Source: Nematostella vectensis
Lineage: Eukaryota; Cnidaria; Anthozoa; Actiniaria; Edwardsiidae
Length of the DNA stretch: 64,000 nucleotides
Direction: 5' to 3'
Assembly: GCF_932526225.1 (NCBI RefSeq)
Contig: NC_064048.1
Span: forward strand, 1,541,340 to 1,605,339
The stretch's first letter is position 1. Every line of letters starts with the position of its first letter. Below the pieces are notes generated by a model, which was given only the letters and a program-made list of their open reading frames with translations, was not told the origin of the DNA and did no database searches. Shown here piece by piece: positions 1 to 13,155 of the stretch. A program made the translations under genes and the position numbers.

Positions 1-3000
1 TAAGCAGGACAATATAGTTACATATTAAATATGGCTTCTCGAATGACTTATCCTTTATACCAGTGAGGCTAAATATTGTGCATTATTCACATACCCAGAG
101 CAATATCCCTAAGCACGCGAAGCGGGCACTTGGGCATCCAGAATTATAGAGTTAATCAAAGATATCATCGCCATAATATGTTATTCAGCTGATCTTTCGT
201 TTTGAATCCGTTTCCAATAATATCCCCCAGATACTGACAGATTGTATTCAGCTCAAGGTGAGCGACCTACAGGTATCTTTGCGTTAGATGGTCATAGGCA
301 GATGAGCTGTAAATTCGATATAAATATGACCTAGGATACGATCTTTCACCCAAACTTCAAAGTCTATTGGCAAACGCATGTAATTTTTCTGTCCGTCGGT
401 TCTCAATCAACGTGCTTTGGCTAAGAAGCAAAACTTCAAAGGAAAATATATATATATATATCAAGCGACGCAACTAAATAACAACACAAAACAAATATGG
501 ACATGTAGTCAAATACTCGGTCCCTCACGATTAGGATTGACCTGCTTCATTGACAGCGTTTACAAGTTCATAGGGAAAATGGGAGCTACAGCCTATCACG
601 TGACTTTATCGCGCGATGGCACTACTCGCGCGCGCTCCGGCTTTTGGCGGCAAAATGACAAAGAAAAAGCAATTTATTCAGCGCTTACGAATCAGCGAGA
701 AGAGTCATTAAAAAAATTTTTTTTGGTCGCTCTCTGGCGTAACGGCCGCAGCCATTTCTGTGTTTATTTTGACGTGCGTTTGCCACTACTTAGATCCAGG
801 AGCTCCAAAAAGGGGGAGTCGATGCAAGGCTTTCAAGAAAGGGGGGGGGGGGGGTGGATGCAATGTTCTTTTGTGTATTTCCTTATATTTTTTTTGATAT
901 TTCAAAGCCGAATATCTAAAAATAGAGGGGTGGGGGCGCTCGGCCCACCCCTAAAATCCCGCCCCTGATAAGAAACTGTATTGCGCTGCTGGTCTTTTTC
1001 TCGGAAAAGGGCCTGGGCTATCAGGGTTAAGGAAGGGAAGCTAGCGTTTGAAACATGAATATTTGAAGCATTGATATAAGGGTCACAGAACATTTTAACT
1101 AAAACATCTAATGTAATGCAAGTAAATAGCAATTGTTGTTCAACATAATAGATAGCGTTCTAAAAACGCACGAGATCTAATGCTGGGAATAAAACATTAT
1201 TAAAACAAGTAGCAAACGCTAGACAATACAAAATATTTACATTGTGAAATATCAAAACAGTCTTTAGCTCGTTTCCTCTGAAATATGAAAAATAGCATAT
1301 TAATTCTGACACGTCATTGTTACCATGGAAACAAATCCAAACAGATTGCGAATATCGTGAATATTCATAAATAGTACGGTAATGTACTTTCCTGGCCAAT
1401 TAAACGATTCATTCACACCAACAGCTGCCAATATCTACTCAGCCCCAGCGCACCTCGGCCTTTGCGCAGACCACAGGATTCCCAATATTCGAAATAACCC
1501 GAATGAGAGCCGGCTAGCAGGCTAGAGTAGCTAAAACCATCAATTTAAACGATTTAAACAATAATTTATTCGAGTAACAGCATCATTTCTTTTACGGGTT
1601 TTAAAGAGTGTACCCCGATCCAAACGTTTCGAAAGTCTATCAACTGACAAGCCAAAGCTCAAAGCGAGCCACTATGGCGGGGAAGAGATTATTTTAGTTT
1701 TAGCTTCATTCATTCCATTCAGGTTCTAGCACTTTTCTGTTGTTGCTCACAAATCCCTCTTCCGTTCCAAGTAGCTACCATACCATTCTCTAGCTCAAGA
1801 TGAAAGTGGCATTTTGTTTGAATAAGCTTGAAGAATAACTGAGCCAAAAGGACGTGCCATGTTTTTATTCCTTAACCCAAAGAAAACAATTAAGAAACAA
1901 CTTCCTTATTTTAAAATCGAGCATAAAATCAAGCGAGTGCTTAATTCGAATAAATTAACCGGAATTCCACCAAAACAGCACCCGATATGCTTTTTGATTT
2001 GCTGGGTAAATAAAAAAAATCATGGATCTGTATGCTACAAAAAAACGATAATCACTCACCCTGGCCCCAAAACCTTAGGGAAATACCCTTCCCTCAACCT
2101 CGGGGTGACCCCTTTCCCCCATCCCCGGGGCGTATCCCTCACCCTAGCCCTGTGAAGTACCTCTTCCCCATCCATCCCAGGCGTACACATCAACCAAACC
2201 CCTGGGCGTAACCATTCCCAAAGGGGCTCATATAATACAAAATGTCAAAGGGACCCCTTTGGTTCGGACACTCGTGTCCTTTTTTTATATTTAATTTATA
2301 TTACATTTATTGGCACAATAATAGACGACAATAGTTGACTTCACTCTGTTGTGGTATTTCTTGACGTTACTTGCGAACCTCTCTCTGTAAGCGGCTTACC
2401 TCCGTAAGACAGCCAACTGGCTCGTTGGCCGGTTTGTAGATGTTTTGTAGATGTACCATCAAGAACGCTTAGTCTAGTGATCCTCGTTAAGCAAGATGTC
2501 AATAATGCATAATAACAATTTGTACATAACGGTAAAAATTTCACAAAAAAAAATGAGCATTGTAATCCAGTCTACGAACGTCTATGAAAATACAATAGCG
2601 ATGTTTTGACGTTTTTTTTTACCTTTCCTTAAGTAATCAATGATTGTGTAAACAAGAGAAATTGTAAAACTTGTTGGCCCCAACAATCTACTAACTGCCC
2701 AGAATATGGTACCGTTCTTTTTATAGAACTTCAAACATCAAATACTAAAAATCAAGTATATGGCAATTTAGATCGACAAAAATGAGGAATTCTGAGGAAT
2801 ATTTCCTTACAAAGCGCTCACAAAGAGAACATGTTTGTGGACATCTATGTATGAATAAAGATAACTTTGTGTGCATCTTAGTAGAGGAGGCTACGTTTGC
2901 AACGGTGTAAATCTCATGGGAAAAACGACTGAAGAAGCAAGTGTTTATCTTATAAGGGACATCTCAATAAAAGGACTTCTGGTAGCGGCCGTGTGCTAAA

Positions 3001-6000
3001 AGGGAAATATGATCTACTTTGGCGTTTGAATAGAGAAATATCTCTTATTGGAGAAAACTTGATATTGTAGCGAAGGGTAATAAAAATGATATCGTTAAAT
3101 ATAGAAAATAATCATCAAATCGATTTTACTACATCGGGTAACTAAAATGTCGATCGTTGATTACATGTGTTATTCCGTCGTTCAACTGCAATACAAATCA
3201 TGCTAAAAAGATAATAATGTTCTTACCTGCCTAACTACCGTTGTATGCTGAAAGTTGTCTCCAGATTTCGAGAGGTTCCTGCGATAACTCGCTGAAGTAG
3301 GATCCCGGTTGAAATGAGGCGTAGCAGTTATTAAGTCTCTTTAAAATCCTAATATCCCCTATGTCGGTATCTGATGTGATTAATGATAAGGCTCTTAGGT
3401 GGTCCTTTTTTCAATAAGCTGCACAGATACGCTTATAGTGGAGGTTCTTAACCCGCGATTCCCAAGACGCAAGATTAGACTTATCACGCAGCTATATCAT
3501 ATGATCATTTCCGTTTGAGTAGGCTCCACATTGCCAACTAATTTCTTGTGACCTTTGTGAGCTCGCTTATTATCATTGTAAACACACTGAGTAACTTATT
3601 CACAGTGAAAGGAAATCCGTCAATATACTTTCAGGGACCTGCTGTTACGGGCACCCCCTAGTGGTAATGAAATACATTTTTTTTTAAATGTGTAATTTTC
3701 TGATTAGGCCTTGTCGTTCTTATTTTGGGAACATATTAAGATTGAAAACGTTTTTAGGGCGTTCTTTAATATAAATTATTAGAAATTACGCAGATGATAA
3801 AAATATATATAATATCAAGGGATGTGTTATTATGAACACAATTCGATACTGCATTTTAGAACGAGACTAACAAAGCAAAATGTTGTTTCTTTCGAGCTTC
3901 GATATGTTCTTAAAATTTGTTGAAATCTCAGGCAGGGCGTTCTTAAAAAAAGGTTTTTATAAATCGCTGTATCCTGCTGTACTTATGGAAAACTGATGGA
4001 CTTCTGATGTTCATGTTAATATACAAATTATGCATAATTGAAGTACTACTTTTGTAAATCCCAACGGGTTCGAACAAAAAAAAAAAAAAGAAGAGAGTGA
4101 ACGCTAATTTACACTAGTCTCTTAACACAATATTTCCTAAAAGTCGCAGTCAAACAATCCAAATAACTTTATGTTAATTCAGCCATATCAAAAATGATTA
4201 ACATTTTAACTTACACATATACTTTTATTTGCTTTTCTTGATTTTATTTTTTATTAAAAAAAGAGCTCCAAAATCTCAATGTATCAAAACTGAGATAAAA
4301 AATCCATTATGCGATGACATGAAGGATCTCCCAGCCAGATTTGATAATTTACAGTTTTGTCTTTATTCCTGTTCTCGTGACAACTCCTTGAAACTCGGAG
4401 ATCAATAATAAAAGGTGTAAAGAGAACTTGATCATACGATTTAGATTTACTGCGCTATCGCATGCGACAAGCATTTAAAGTGCCGCGGTCTATGGGGCGA
4501 CATACACAAATAGTAGTAATAGTTCGTAAGGGAGACTTTTGAGGATTAGTAGAATGGACAGTAACACAATCTAATTTAGTTACAACCATAGCTTCAATTT
4601 TTCTCGCCTTTTGTTTTACTAATTTAAAAAGAGAAAAACATGGAACGCTCTTTCAAAAAGCCATTTTAAATCGCTGAAACGCATATCAATATTTAAAAAT
4701 CTCATATTTTAACATTCAAATACTTTGACTTTGACACCTGCGACCCTGTCCTGCTTGTTTTATCACGTGATTAACAGTTCAACGTCATTAAGCCAGTGAA
4801 GACATGGGATATGGAAATTACCTTATTGTATTTTAATATTACAATTCCTGCTGTGTTGTTAATTTCATGTCTTAAATTTTGACTGGGATACCTGTGGTAG
4901 CCCAGTCATCAAATGTAACTGGTTTTACTGGGATACCTGTGGTAGCCTAGTCATAAAATGCAACTGTTTTTTTTTCTTTCATGGTCCCGAGAAATCGGCA
5001 ATGTTGCGCAATGCCCAGGAAGCCCGTTCGCCACTGTGTGTATTTTCTATGGTGACGACACTTTGATCTCACCGAGGCCTTTTCCTTACACGAAGTATAT
5101 GACCTCATTGCAATTCACTAGAGGGCAAGCTAAGGTAGTCGCCATCTTGGAACTTAGAATTTTACATCAACGATTTATGTATTTGTGCAGAATCAAGGCC
5201 TTATTGGCGATTTTATTGCTTCATAGCTTTACTTGAAGCCGCGCTCACTTGGATTGAATACGCCACATTTCGTTGTGTTTATACATTTGCAACCCTTAGC
5301 TCAAGAAGGACATATAAAAGAACTATGCTGACTACTTTAGTCAGTTACAGACAGCTTCAATACCCAACCTTGATGTTATCTGAATACAAAAGAATAAACT
5401 AAAGGTATTTAATTAATTACTTAATCTATTAAGGTCTCCCAGGAGGCTGAAGTGGGTCCATTTTGAAATTTCTTCTCTCTTGCCCAGCGTATCTGTTGAA
5501 CTTGCTCTTCTCACCACCTAACAGACACATACCAAGGGAACAAATATTGATGGTTTCTTTAAGGTACTACGTCCGGTACTCGGGATATGCGTCCCCATAG
5601 CAACAGCAAAAAAAGCCATTTTCAGGGCTATTTTTACTACTTATGTGGTTTAAAATGTTAGTAATAGGGACTATGGAAGAAAATGAAAACTTTTTACCAA
5701 GCATCGATTTGAATATTAATAACTTAATAAGTATTTATAGCACGACCAAGAAAACCGGAAATATGTATGTCGAATGTTTGTTCCGACCAATCACTCGCGA
5801 GATATTCCAACAGTCAACTAGAAACATGTCTCAACAAATCGCAGTGTCTTAATTCTCGCGTCTGATTTGTCAGAAGACAATAAACATTCCACACATATTT
5901 TAGGTGTTTACGGTTTTACTGGTTGCGCTTAAATATAACTTAAAAAGTTTTTTATAATTAATAATTAAGTGCTATTTCTCTGAATTTGTCTTGTTTTCCC

Positions 6001-6840
6001 ATCGATGTTTGGTCAAAAATTGTTCTTTAGATTTTAAAGTTTCTTTCAGAAAAATTTGAAAGGAATATCTTAAGATTTAAAAACCTTTAGTTCAGAAACT
6101 ATTTATTTTTATATTATTTTTACCGACGAGCAGCAAATTTGGCGAAAAAAACGTCGACAAAACCGCTAGGTTGCGTGTTTGGCCGCCATTTTGAATTAGT
6201 GGCGGGAAAAAGAAGTAAACTCCGAACTGGCATCGAAAGGAACCCTATTCTCTCGGGATTTTGCCCGATTTCAGCTCGAACATGGATGTTTCTCGAATTA
6301 CCCTCAAAACAATTACGTAATCCATAGCAATGGTATGCCTTCTATGCCATCATCGGTCAGCGGTTTCTTCAACTTCGTGTTCCACGGGCACGAATGTGTG
6401 CAGAGCGAAGAGTGATGGAATCGAGATGAGCAAAAGACCAAGAAAACCTGCTGTTAATAACCAAGGAACGAAAATCGGAAGCAAGAATTGATTGAACAGG
6501 GTTGGGAAAATCAAAGTGAGAGAGTCTAATGGAAAAGGAACAGGTTTGTTATGGATTTTACCTTCGCTATAGAGGAGAAAGTTTTGGAGTCTCCTCTTGC
6601 ACGAATGTGGAACAAACATAGGCTACAAAACAGAAGGAAAATTGTGTGTTGTCTGGTAAATAGAACAGTCGTCTGAATGAAACTTTGCAAACGCAAACAC
6701 ACAGATATTCAGACTCGTTATAAATGTGAATTTGGAGTTGATAGCAACAAAGATTTACATATAATAAACTCTTTCAATCTTTTTTCTCCTTTTCAGTTGA
6801 TGAGATATCAGTATTGTATATAGCAATGGGATAGTTCTTG
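1..6840. other. AT-rich intergenic region, no supported gene
   Basis: I found no coding exon or recognisable family here on either strand. The open frames are short, compositionally biased and lack splice context. Local features are a 14-base G run at 841-854, a C-rich stretch around 2055-2260, and poly-A/T runs. The minus-strand frame at 6350-6619 is hydrophobic but has no recognisable domain or supporting exon. Confidence 0.6.
4882..4966. repeat. Two-copy 45-bp tandem repeat
   Basis: Two adjacent units contain ACTGGGATACCTGTGGTAGC followed by C(C/T)AGTCAT. The first starts at 4882 and the second at 4927, with a few substitutions. No coding role is apparent. Confidence 0.7.
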
Positions 6841-6841
6841 T

Positions 6842-9800
6842 AAATATCATTTTTCTTTAATATGGCGCCACCATGGCTCAGCAAGAAGCTACTTCACCAA
6901 CAGGAAACACAGACTGGTCGAGATGTATTTTGTGCCAAGAAGCTAAGACAGAAGAATTATGTTTCCCAAAGAAAACCCGTCGGACTGATGTTAACTCTGA
7001 AGCCGGATATCGAACTTTGGTCAATAATATCTTACAATTTCACGAGATTAACGCTCTGCAGCTCCCATTTAATATATGTAGTTTGAATGAAGGGGATGGA
7101 ATAGAAGCGACATTTGACAAAAGAAACGCTAAGTGGCACAAGACTTGCTTCAATAATTTTAATAATCTAAAACTCCAGCGGGCCATAAACAGGGAAAGCA
7201 CAGATAATCTCGAGTGTCCACTGCCGACGAAATTCACGAAGAACAGCTCTGGTGCTAGATCGTTTTAGGTTAAAACCAGCTGCTTCTTTTGTTGGACTTG
7301 TGACGGCACGTTAGACAAACTACACAAAGCATCGACATTTAAGATGGATGCTAGAATTCGTAAATGCGCGCTTCAGTTGGAAGATGAGATTTTACTCGCG
7401 AAACTATGTGCTGGCGATTTGATTTCACAGGAAGCCATTAACCACTCAAAATGCTTAGCGGAGTTATACAATTCATAGATCCGACATGTCAATCACGCGC
7501 GCACGAATAGCCAATCAGGAAAGACATGATGCGATAACAGCCATGTGGTCCCACAAATGTCCCACAAAAAGTCGGCAATCGACGGCAAAAAGATTGGTTG
7601 GAGATATTTTTCTGCGAATCTGGACAAGCAAAATAAGCATCTTCCGGTCAGCGTAGAAAGTGATAGTCCTGTTTTCTTAGACCGGCCACTTTTAGTGTAG
7701 AGCTGGGACTCAAATTGCAGAAAAACACGAAGAAACGAAAAACAAAAAGCAAACAAACCACATATACAAGAACAGTATAAGTCCTACCATTAAAGTTGTA
7801 TTTCATATTATCCTAGGTTACTTCAATTACATATAAGAATGATGAGACTGTCGTTCGTATTATGGCTGTAAATCTTGACATTTGCCGATAAAACTTTAGT
7901 TAAAAGTCAGGAGTAAACAGCGAATTCGGCATTCTCTTCTACTTTTCCCCGCACTTAAATCACTGCAAGTTGAAAAAAATAGCTTTGAAAACAAATAAAC
8001 ACTTATAGTACCTACCGTAGAGAGCACCGCTTTATCTTATCATCTCCAATGTTACGTATTTTAAGCTGGATTCGTGCCGTTTCCATTTAACAACCAAACT
8101 CGTAGTTATCTATTTCTTTGCTTCATTCTCACAAGATTTTCACCAAGCTTGGACAACAAGACAAATTTCCATCATATTAGGTTACTGTGTTTAATTTTCC
8201 AAGTCGCAGAAAAACCCCTATATACGTCTATATTTAAAATAACTCCGGGCAGGACTCACTGACCTCATCCGACATGTTGTACAATTTGTGGGACTTTTGT
8301 GGGACATTTGGGTTGCACTTCGCTGGCTTCTATTTGCTGCTTTCTGATTGGATATTCGTGCGCGCGTCGGATCTATAAATATGTTGATGTTAGGCGCGCC
8401 AGATATCAAGACTCAAGTAACACAAACAACGATACGTATCTCTCAGCTTATATTTTTCAACGCGACCAAGCGGCGGCGAAGCACCGATACACTCCCATCT
8501 GTTTATCAATCCTCTGTCCGTGAGCCACCATTGCCTGTCTTTTTGGGGCTTATGACGCACGGAGAAACCCGGAAACGCAACCTTGTTGATGAACTATATA
8601 CTATAGGACTGTCCATTTCTTACGATAGAATATTGGAGATCTCGACGGAAGTGGGAAATAAAGTGTACGCGAGATATGAAGCCGAAGGGGTAGTTTGTCC
8701 ACCTACACTAAATAAGAACATCTTTACGACAGCAGCTGTGGATAATCTTGACCACAACCCAAGCTCGACAACAGCTCAAGGTGCGTTCCACGGGACAGGT
8801 ATATCGCTTTTCCAACATCCGGGAGATAATACTGGTGAAGAACGTGACATAACCAACAGAGGATGTTAGCACAAAGCGACTTTCACCCCTCCCTGAGGCA
8901 TACACTTCTGTTAAGCCAGTAATTCTACCAAAGGCAGAACCAGCGGCTACCCCCATGCAGGGTCCATTTGTCCGTAGATGCGTTACAATGCCGTCTGCTG
9001 TCTCTGAAGAATACAAGTGGCTGCACAATGTTAGAGATCGACTGAGCAAGGAAATCACCAAAGACATATTAGATATATCATGAGCAGCATTCCACGCTAG
9101 CCAGGTTGTCTCCGATCGATCGTTAAAGATGGATATATGCTCACTGCTCCCATTATTTCCTGATGAAGCCCACTCCGTTCCCATGATACGGCACGCCATG
9201 GACGTTGTGTGTACCTGGCCAAGTACCTGTCTTGGCATGCGATCAGCTGTTGTATGACATTGCTAAGAGGATACAGTGGAACTGACCTGAGCTTTATGGA
9301 GAGGATAAGCTTGTGGTAACGTTCGGAGGTTTTCATACCGAGCTTGCCGCACTGGCTGTAGGAAGCTGGTTAGACGGTAGTGGCTGGACAAGTGCCCTCG
9401 CACAGTCCGAAGTTACAACACCGGGAACGGCGGACTCTTTCTTGAAACCCTCTAATGTGTCACGCACATGTCACGCCCATCAAGTGACCGCAGCTGCTCT
9501 AGATGTACTGATGCACAAGGGGGTATGACAGCTACTGTGACAGTCTACAAAAAGATGCAGAACCCCTCGAATTTGGTCTATGGCGCGACAAGAGAGAGGC
9601 AGAGAGTCCACAGTTTTATTACTGGTCGCTGACTCTAAAGTTCAAAATGACCATACTGATGTTTGTAAGGTCATTGCGTGAAGGGAATTTTGAGGTCTAC
9701 AAAGAAGCATGTACAGCCCTTGCACCATGGTTTTTCGCGTTGAACCACAACCACTATGCGAGATGGTTACCTGTACACATAAGGGATATGATATCACTTG

Positions 9801-11714
9801 AGACCGAAGTGCCGGCAGTGGCAGACGCATTGAGGAAAGGACATTTTGTTGTAAAGAAATCTCATCGGGCATTTTCCTCCATCCCAATCGACCAGAGCCA
9901 TGAGCAAAACAACAAAATCGTAAAAGAGATTGAGATAGCAAGACTTGAGATAGAGACTTGAGATAGAGATTGCAAGACTTGTGAACCAGTTTAGGACATC
10001 CGAAGATCTTATGAAGAAACAGCAAAGTACAGAAGGCCCAGATCAACGCCATCACGAGCAGATGGTTGGGATTCAGAAAACGTTGCAGAAACATGCGCGG
10101 TCATTGTGCAATACCATAGAAGAGATGGATAACCCTTTTCTAGAAGACAGCCAGGACCTCATCGTGGATGATAGTGTTGTCGAAACTATCAGAGGTATAG
10201 AGAACATAGGCAAATTGCAGTATGAGACTTTTATGGCTGAAAGACTCGAAAAGTGCGAAATTCCTCTATTTGAACCCAGCATTATTTGGTAGCCCTGCGG
10301 AAAAAAACAAATCTAAAGACAAGATTCAGATCATTGAATCATTGAAGAGTAACTGTTCACTTTTTTTCGCGTCTTTATGTTTCATGTCAAGTTCGCGATG
10401 GCGATCTAGATAGCTTCTTCTCCCACGAGAACCAGAGTTGTCCGCCTGCATTGTATAAATTTGGAAACCTTAGACAGGGTACCAAATCAGATCTGTTGTC
10501 ATGCCTTGAGACAATCAGCCCTGCACTTGCAGAGAGACCTTTAGTAGACGCGGTTTTGATCGATGGTGCGGCTGCCGTCAATATGCTTAAACCAGGATTC
10601 TCTAGGACTTTTGAAGATTACAGCAACAATTTTTTTTCTTCCGTCTGTTCTGCGACAGCTCCATATATCAAATGTCAGGCGAGTAGATGTCCTATGGTAT
10701 GTCTACTTAGCAAATAGCCTTTAGGCCGCAACAAGAAGTAAGAGAGGAAAAGGGATATGACGTCGAGTCAGACCTGACACCAAGATACCAGGGAATCGGG
10801 CAGCTTTTCTAAGAGAAGATGGCAACAAAGAGGAACTGTTTGAGTATCTGTCTGAACAGCTAGCAACAGTCGCGTTGGAGCACAGACAGGTCATGTCGAC
10901 TGTAACCTAGCCAGAGCCGATTTATCGAATCTACACCATGCCAACACGAGGAAGCCGACACTAGGCTCCTGCTTCATGCTGAAGATGCAGCCAAGAACGA
11001 TATTTAAAAGATCATGCTCCGCACTGTCGGCACCAACGTAGTCGTGATAGCCATATCAGCTTTCCAAGATCTCGATGTTACTGAGTTGTGGGTCGCTTTT
11101 GGGACTGGGAAGCATCTACCAGTACATAGCATTGCTAACGCTATGGGCAAAGAGAGGTCCAGAGCTCTTCTTGCTCTTCACGCCTTCACAGGATGCGACC
11201 AGACGTCTTCATTCAATGGCATCGGCAAGAAGAAGGCATGGGACGCATGGGGAGTCTACGAGGAGATTAGAAAACCATTTATGAAATTGAGCACTGACCC
11301 ATCACTGCCTGACGTATCTGATGCATTTCCATTGCTATCACTGTATTGATGAAGAATCTTTTCACTAAAAAAGGAAGAGATATAGACTCCATCCCTCCTA
11401 CCGCTGACGCCCTTCTGCAGCACACTAAGAGAGCTGTTCTACAAGCTAGTTTTGCTGGCGAAAGAGTGGAAAAGTCCCCTCACCTACCTTTTCCAAGCGA
11501 GTGGGGATGGGAAATAGGACTCCAAGCATTATGGCTACCGTTGTGGACCACTGTCCCACAAGCATCAAAGTGCTGCAAAGAACTGTTGCGCTGTAGATGC
11601 AAGAGTGACAAGGGATGCACAGGGCGATATAAATGCGTTCGTGCCCAGTCTAATGCACAGCTTTATGCTATTGTGGTGGGCTTTGTGACAGGCCTTAGAA
11701 TAGCACGTTCTTGA
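6842..11714 (+). pseudogene. Decayed multi-domain repeat protein with XPG/PIN-like core
   Basis: Successive frames read a large protein family that I recall as very multi-copy in cnidarian genomes. The order is: an N-terminal Cys/His region at 6873-7470 (WSRCILCQEA, then WHKTCFNN), a central block at 8430-8870 (LVDELYTIGLSISYDR, then TTAAVDNLDHNPSS), a block at 9080-9540 (PLFPDEAHSVPMIRHAMDVV), 9647-10290, and a C-terminal block at 10935-11714. The C-terminal block contains HEEADTR at about 10940 and HAFTGCDQTSSFNGIGKK at about 11180, the acidic and helix-hairpin layout of XPG/FEN1-like PIN nucleases. The Asp-Thr-Asp I expect in the family reads Gly-Thr-Asn here (VGTNVVV, about 11025), so a metal-binding pair is lost. 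There are many stops and frameshifts, and about 0.9 kb of foreign sequence at 7475-8384. The PIN assignment rests on memory of the family. Confidence 0.75.
7475..8384. repeat. Insertion bounded by inverted repeats inside the decayed gene
   Basis: The left arm (about 7475-7577) and the reverse complement of the right arm (about 8262-8384) share ATAGATCCGAC, CGCGCGCACGAATA, CCAATCAG and CCCACAAATGTCCCACAAAA in the same order with indels. The segment separates the N-terminal block from the central block of the host family and replaces the residues expected between them. It may be a palindromic MITE-like insertion or an inverted duplication. No clear target duplication was found. Confidence 0.55.
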
Positions 11715-12189
11715 GCAAACTTTCACGAAATATCCGAGAGGACATGGAGCATTTTGAACTTAAGTATACAATATCTGAGCCGAAGTTGTTGAGTTTTATT
11801 TCAACCAGTATATCAAAATACTGTTAAATGTAACCAGAAGTATTCTGATTGAGTTAAAAAAAAAGATTCACTTATTATCGTTTTCTTCATGACTAAAAAC
11901 AAAGTGTTTTAACTTTAACAATCGCTTTCTGGGGCCTATCATTAGCGGTTACAATGTTTCTATATCTTATGCCCCACAGCCTCGCTTTCATGTAAAAATG
12001 TCACGTGACCTCCACTATTGCCCTTAGGATACTTGATTAGCCTTATATTCAATACCAAGTTTAGTGTGCTTTATTTGTGCCAGAGCGGCCAATCTTTAAA
12101 CCAGTTGTTTCTAAGCCTCGTTTCCATGCTAGAATTCAGATGCTAAAGCCAGCCCCCCTTTTAACTGCCATTACGTAATAGATCTTGCT
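11715..12189. other. Spacer without detectable feature
   Basis: AT-rich sequence between two decayed repeat-protein copies. I see no gene, terminal repeat or RNA gene. Confidence 0.5.
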
Positions 12190-13035
12190 GGGTTCTATTA
12201 AAAATCTTGTTCACCATGTCAAAAGCTATCAATGTGCCAATTTTGGTGCTTTATCACAATCTGAACAATTGTTACACGGATCTGCCGGACTATTCACAAC
12301 GAGAACTGATCAATCGTCAATCGTTATCCATCTGTGGATGGATAACAAACTGCTATACTTCCCATCAACTGACACCACCGAAGAAATATGTGCTTGGGAA
12401 GTAAAAGCTCAAAAGCTATACAATTAAAATCCTGCACAACATCTTTCTGATATTGATATTCAAGGAAAAGCTAAATGCTGCTTTCAAGAATCCCCTCAAT
12501 GGAAAAGACAAAGATACCGAATGTGCGAGAGTTGACAGCGGAGCAGATGTAGGCACTTTACATAAAGAGGTGCAGTACTGGTGGACTAAACGTCATCTCG
12601 AGAAAGGGAGCAAGGTCACACTTGTGACAACAAGAAGTAGTGGTTCCAGCTATAGAAATCGAGTTGGGCTTCAGAATGGCTGTTTTGGCACTGGGACATC
12701 TTCATACCATCCACGTTAAATGGTTCGTGCATTGTCAATGGCGCTGTGAATGACAAAATACTGTGCAAGAACCTCGAAACTGCATTTGACGTTTACATCT
12801 CCAGAGTCGACCAGGCCCCTTGTGTGGGAACACCGATCCATTTGTGGAAAGGTTAAAAAAATGACAAGTCCCATGAAGAGGGAAAAGCAGTTAACACAAA
12901 TTTGAAAGGACCAAAAAAAAAAAAAAAAAAGAAAAAAAGAAGCTAAAGGATAACAACCCAGATCTGTATGGTGAGCCGAAAGCGGGAAAATTTAAAAATA
13001 AAGCATTGAAACATTGTAACAACAGTGAAACATCT
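12190..13035 (+). pseudogene. Decayed repeat-protein fragment (WWTKRH motif family)
   Basis: The frame at 12453-12719 reads GTLHKEVQYWWTKRHLEKGS followed by TLVTTRSSGSSYRNRVGLQN. I recognise this as a conserved segment of large uncharacterised proteins that are repetitive in cnidarian genomes. A further piece follows in other frames: YISRVDQAPC-like near 12790, an A-rich run at 12911-12929 and DLYGEPKAGKFKNKALKHC near 12965-13015. Frames change several times and stops are frequent, so this copy is dead. Function is unknown. Confidence 0.5.
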
Positions 13036-13155
13036 TAATTATAAACAAAACTAAAATTGGAGTCTTGTTCTGTCGTTTAATAAAAATATTCGTTTAAAGA
13101 AGTAAGGGATTTACTTCTACTAGAACACAGCAATGGATTAATTTCGGACGAATAA

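Noticed and set aside
417..968. 183-codon frame at the window start
   Set aside because: Includes a long G run read as glycine/arginine, has no domain and no splice context, and does not begin with ATG.
1859..2155. Small plus-strand ORF in C-rich sequence
   Set aside because: Composition-driven; no domain and no related exon.
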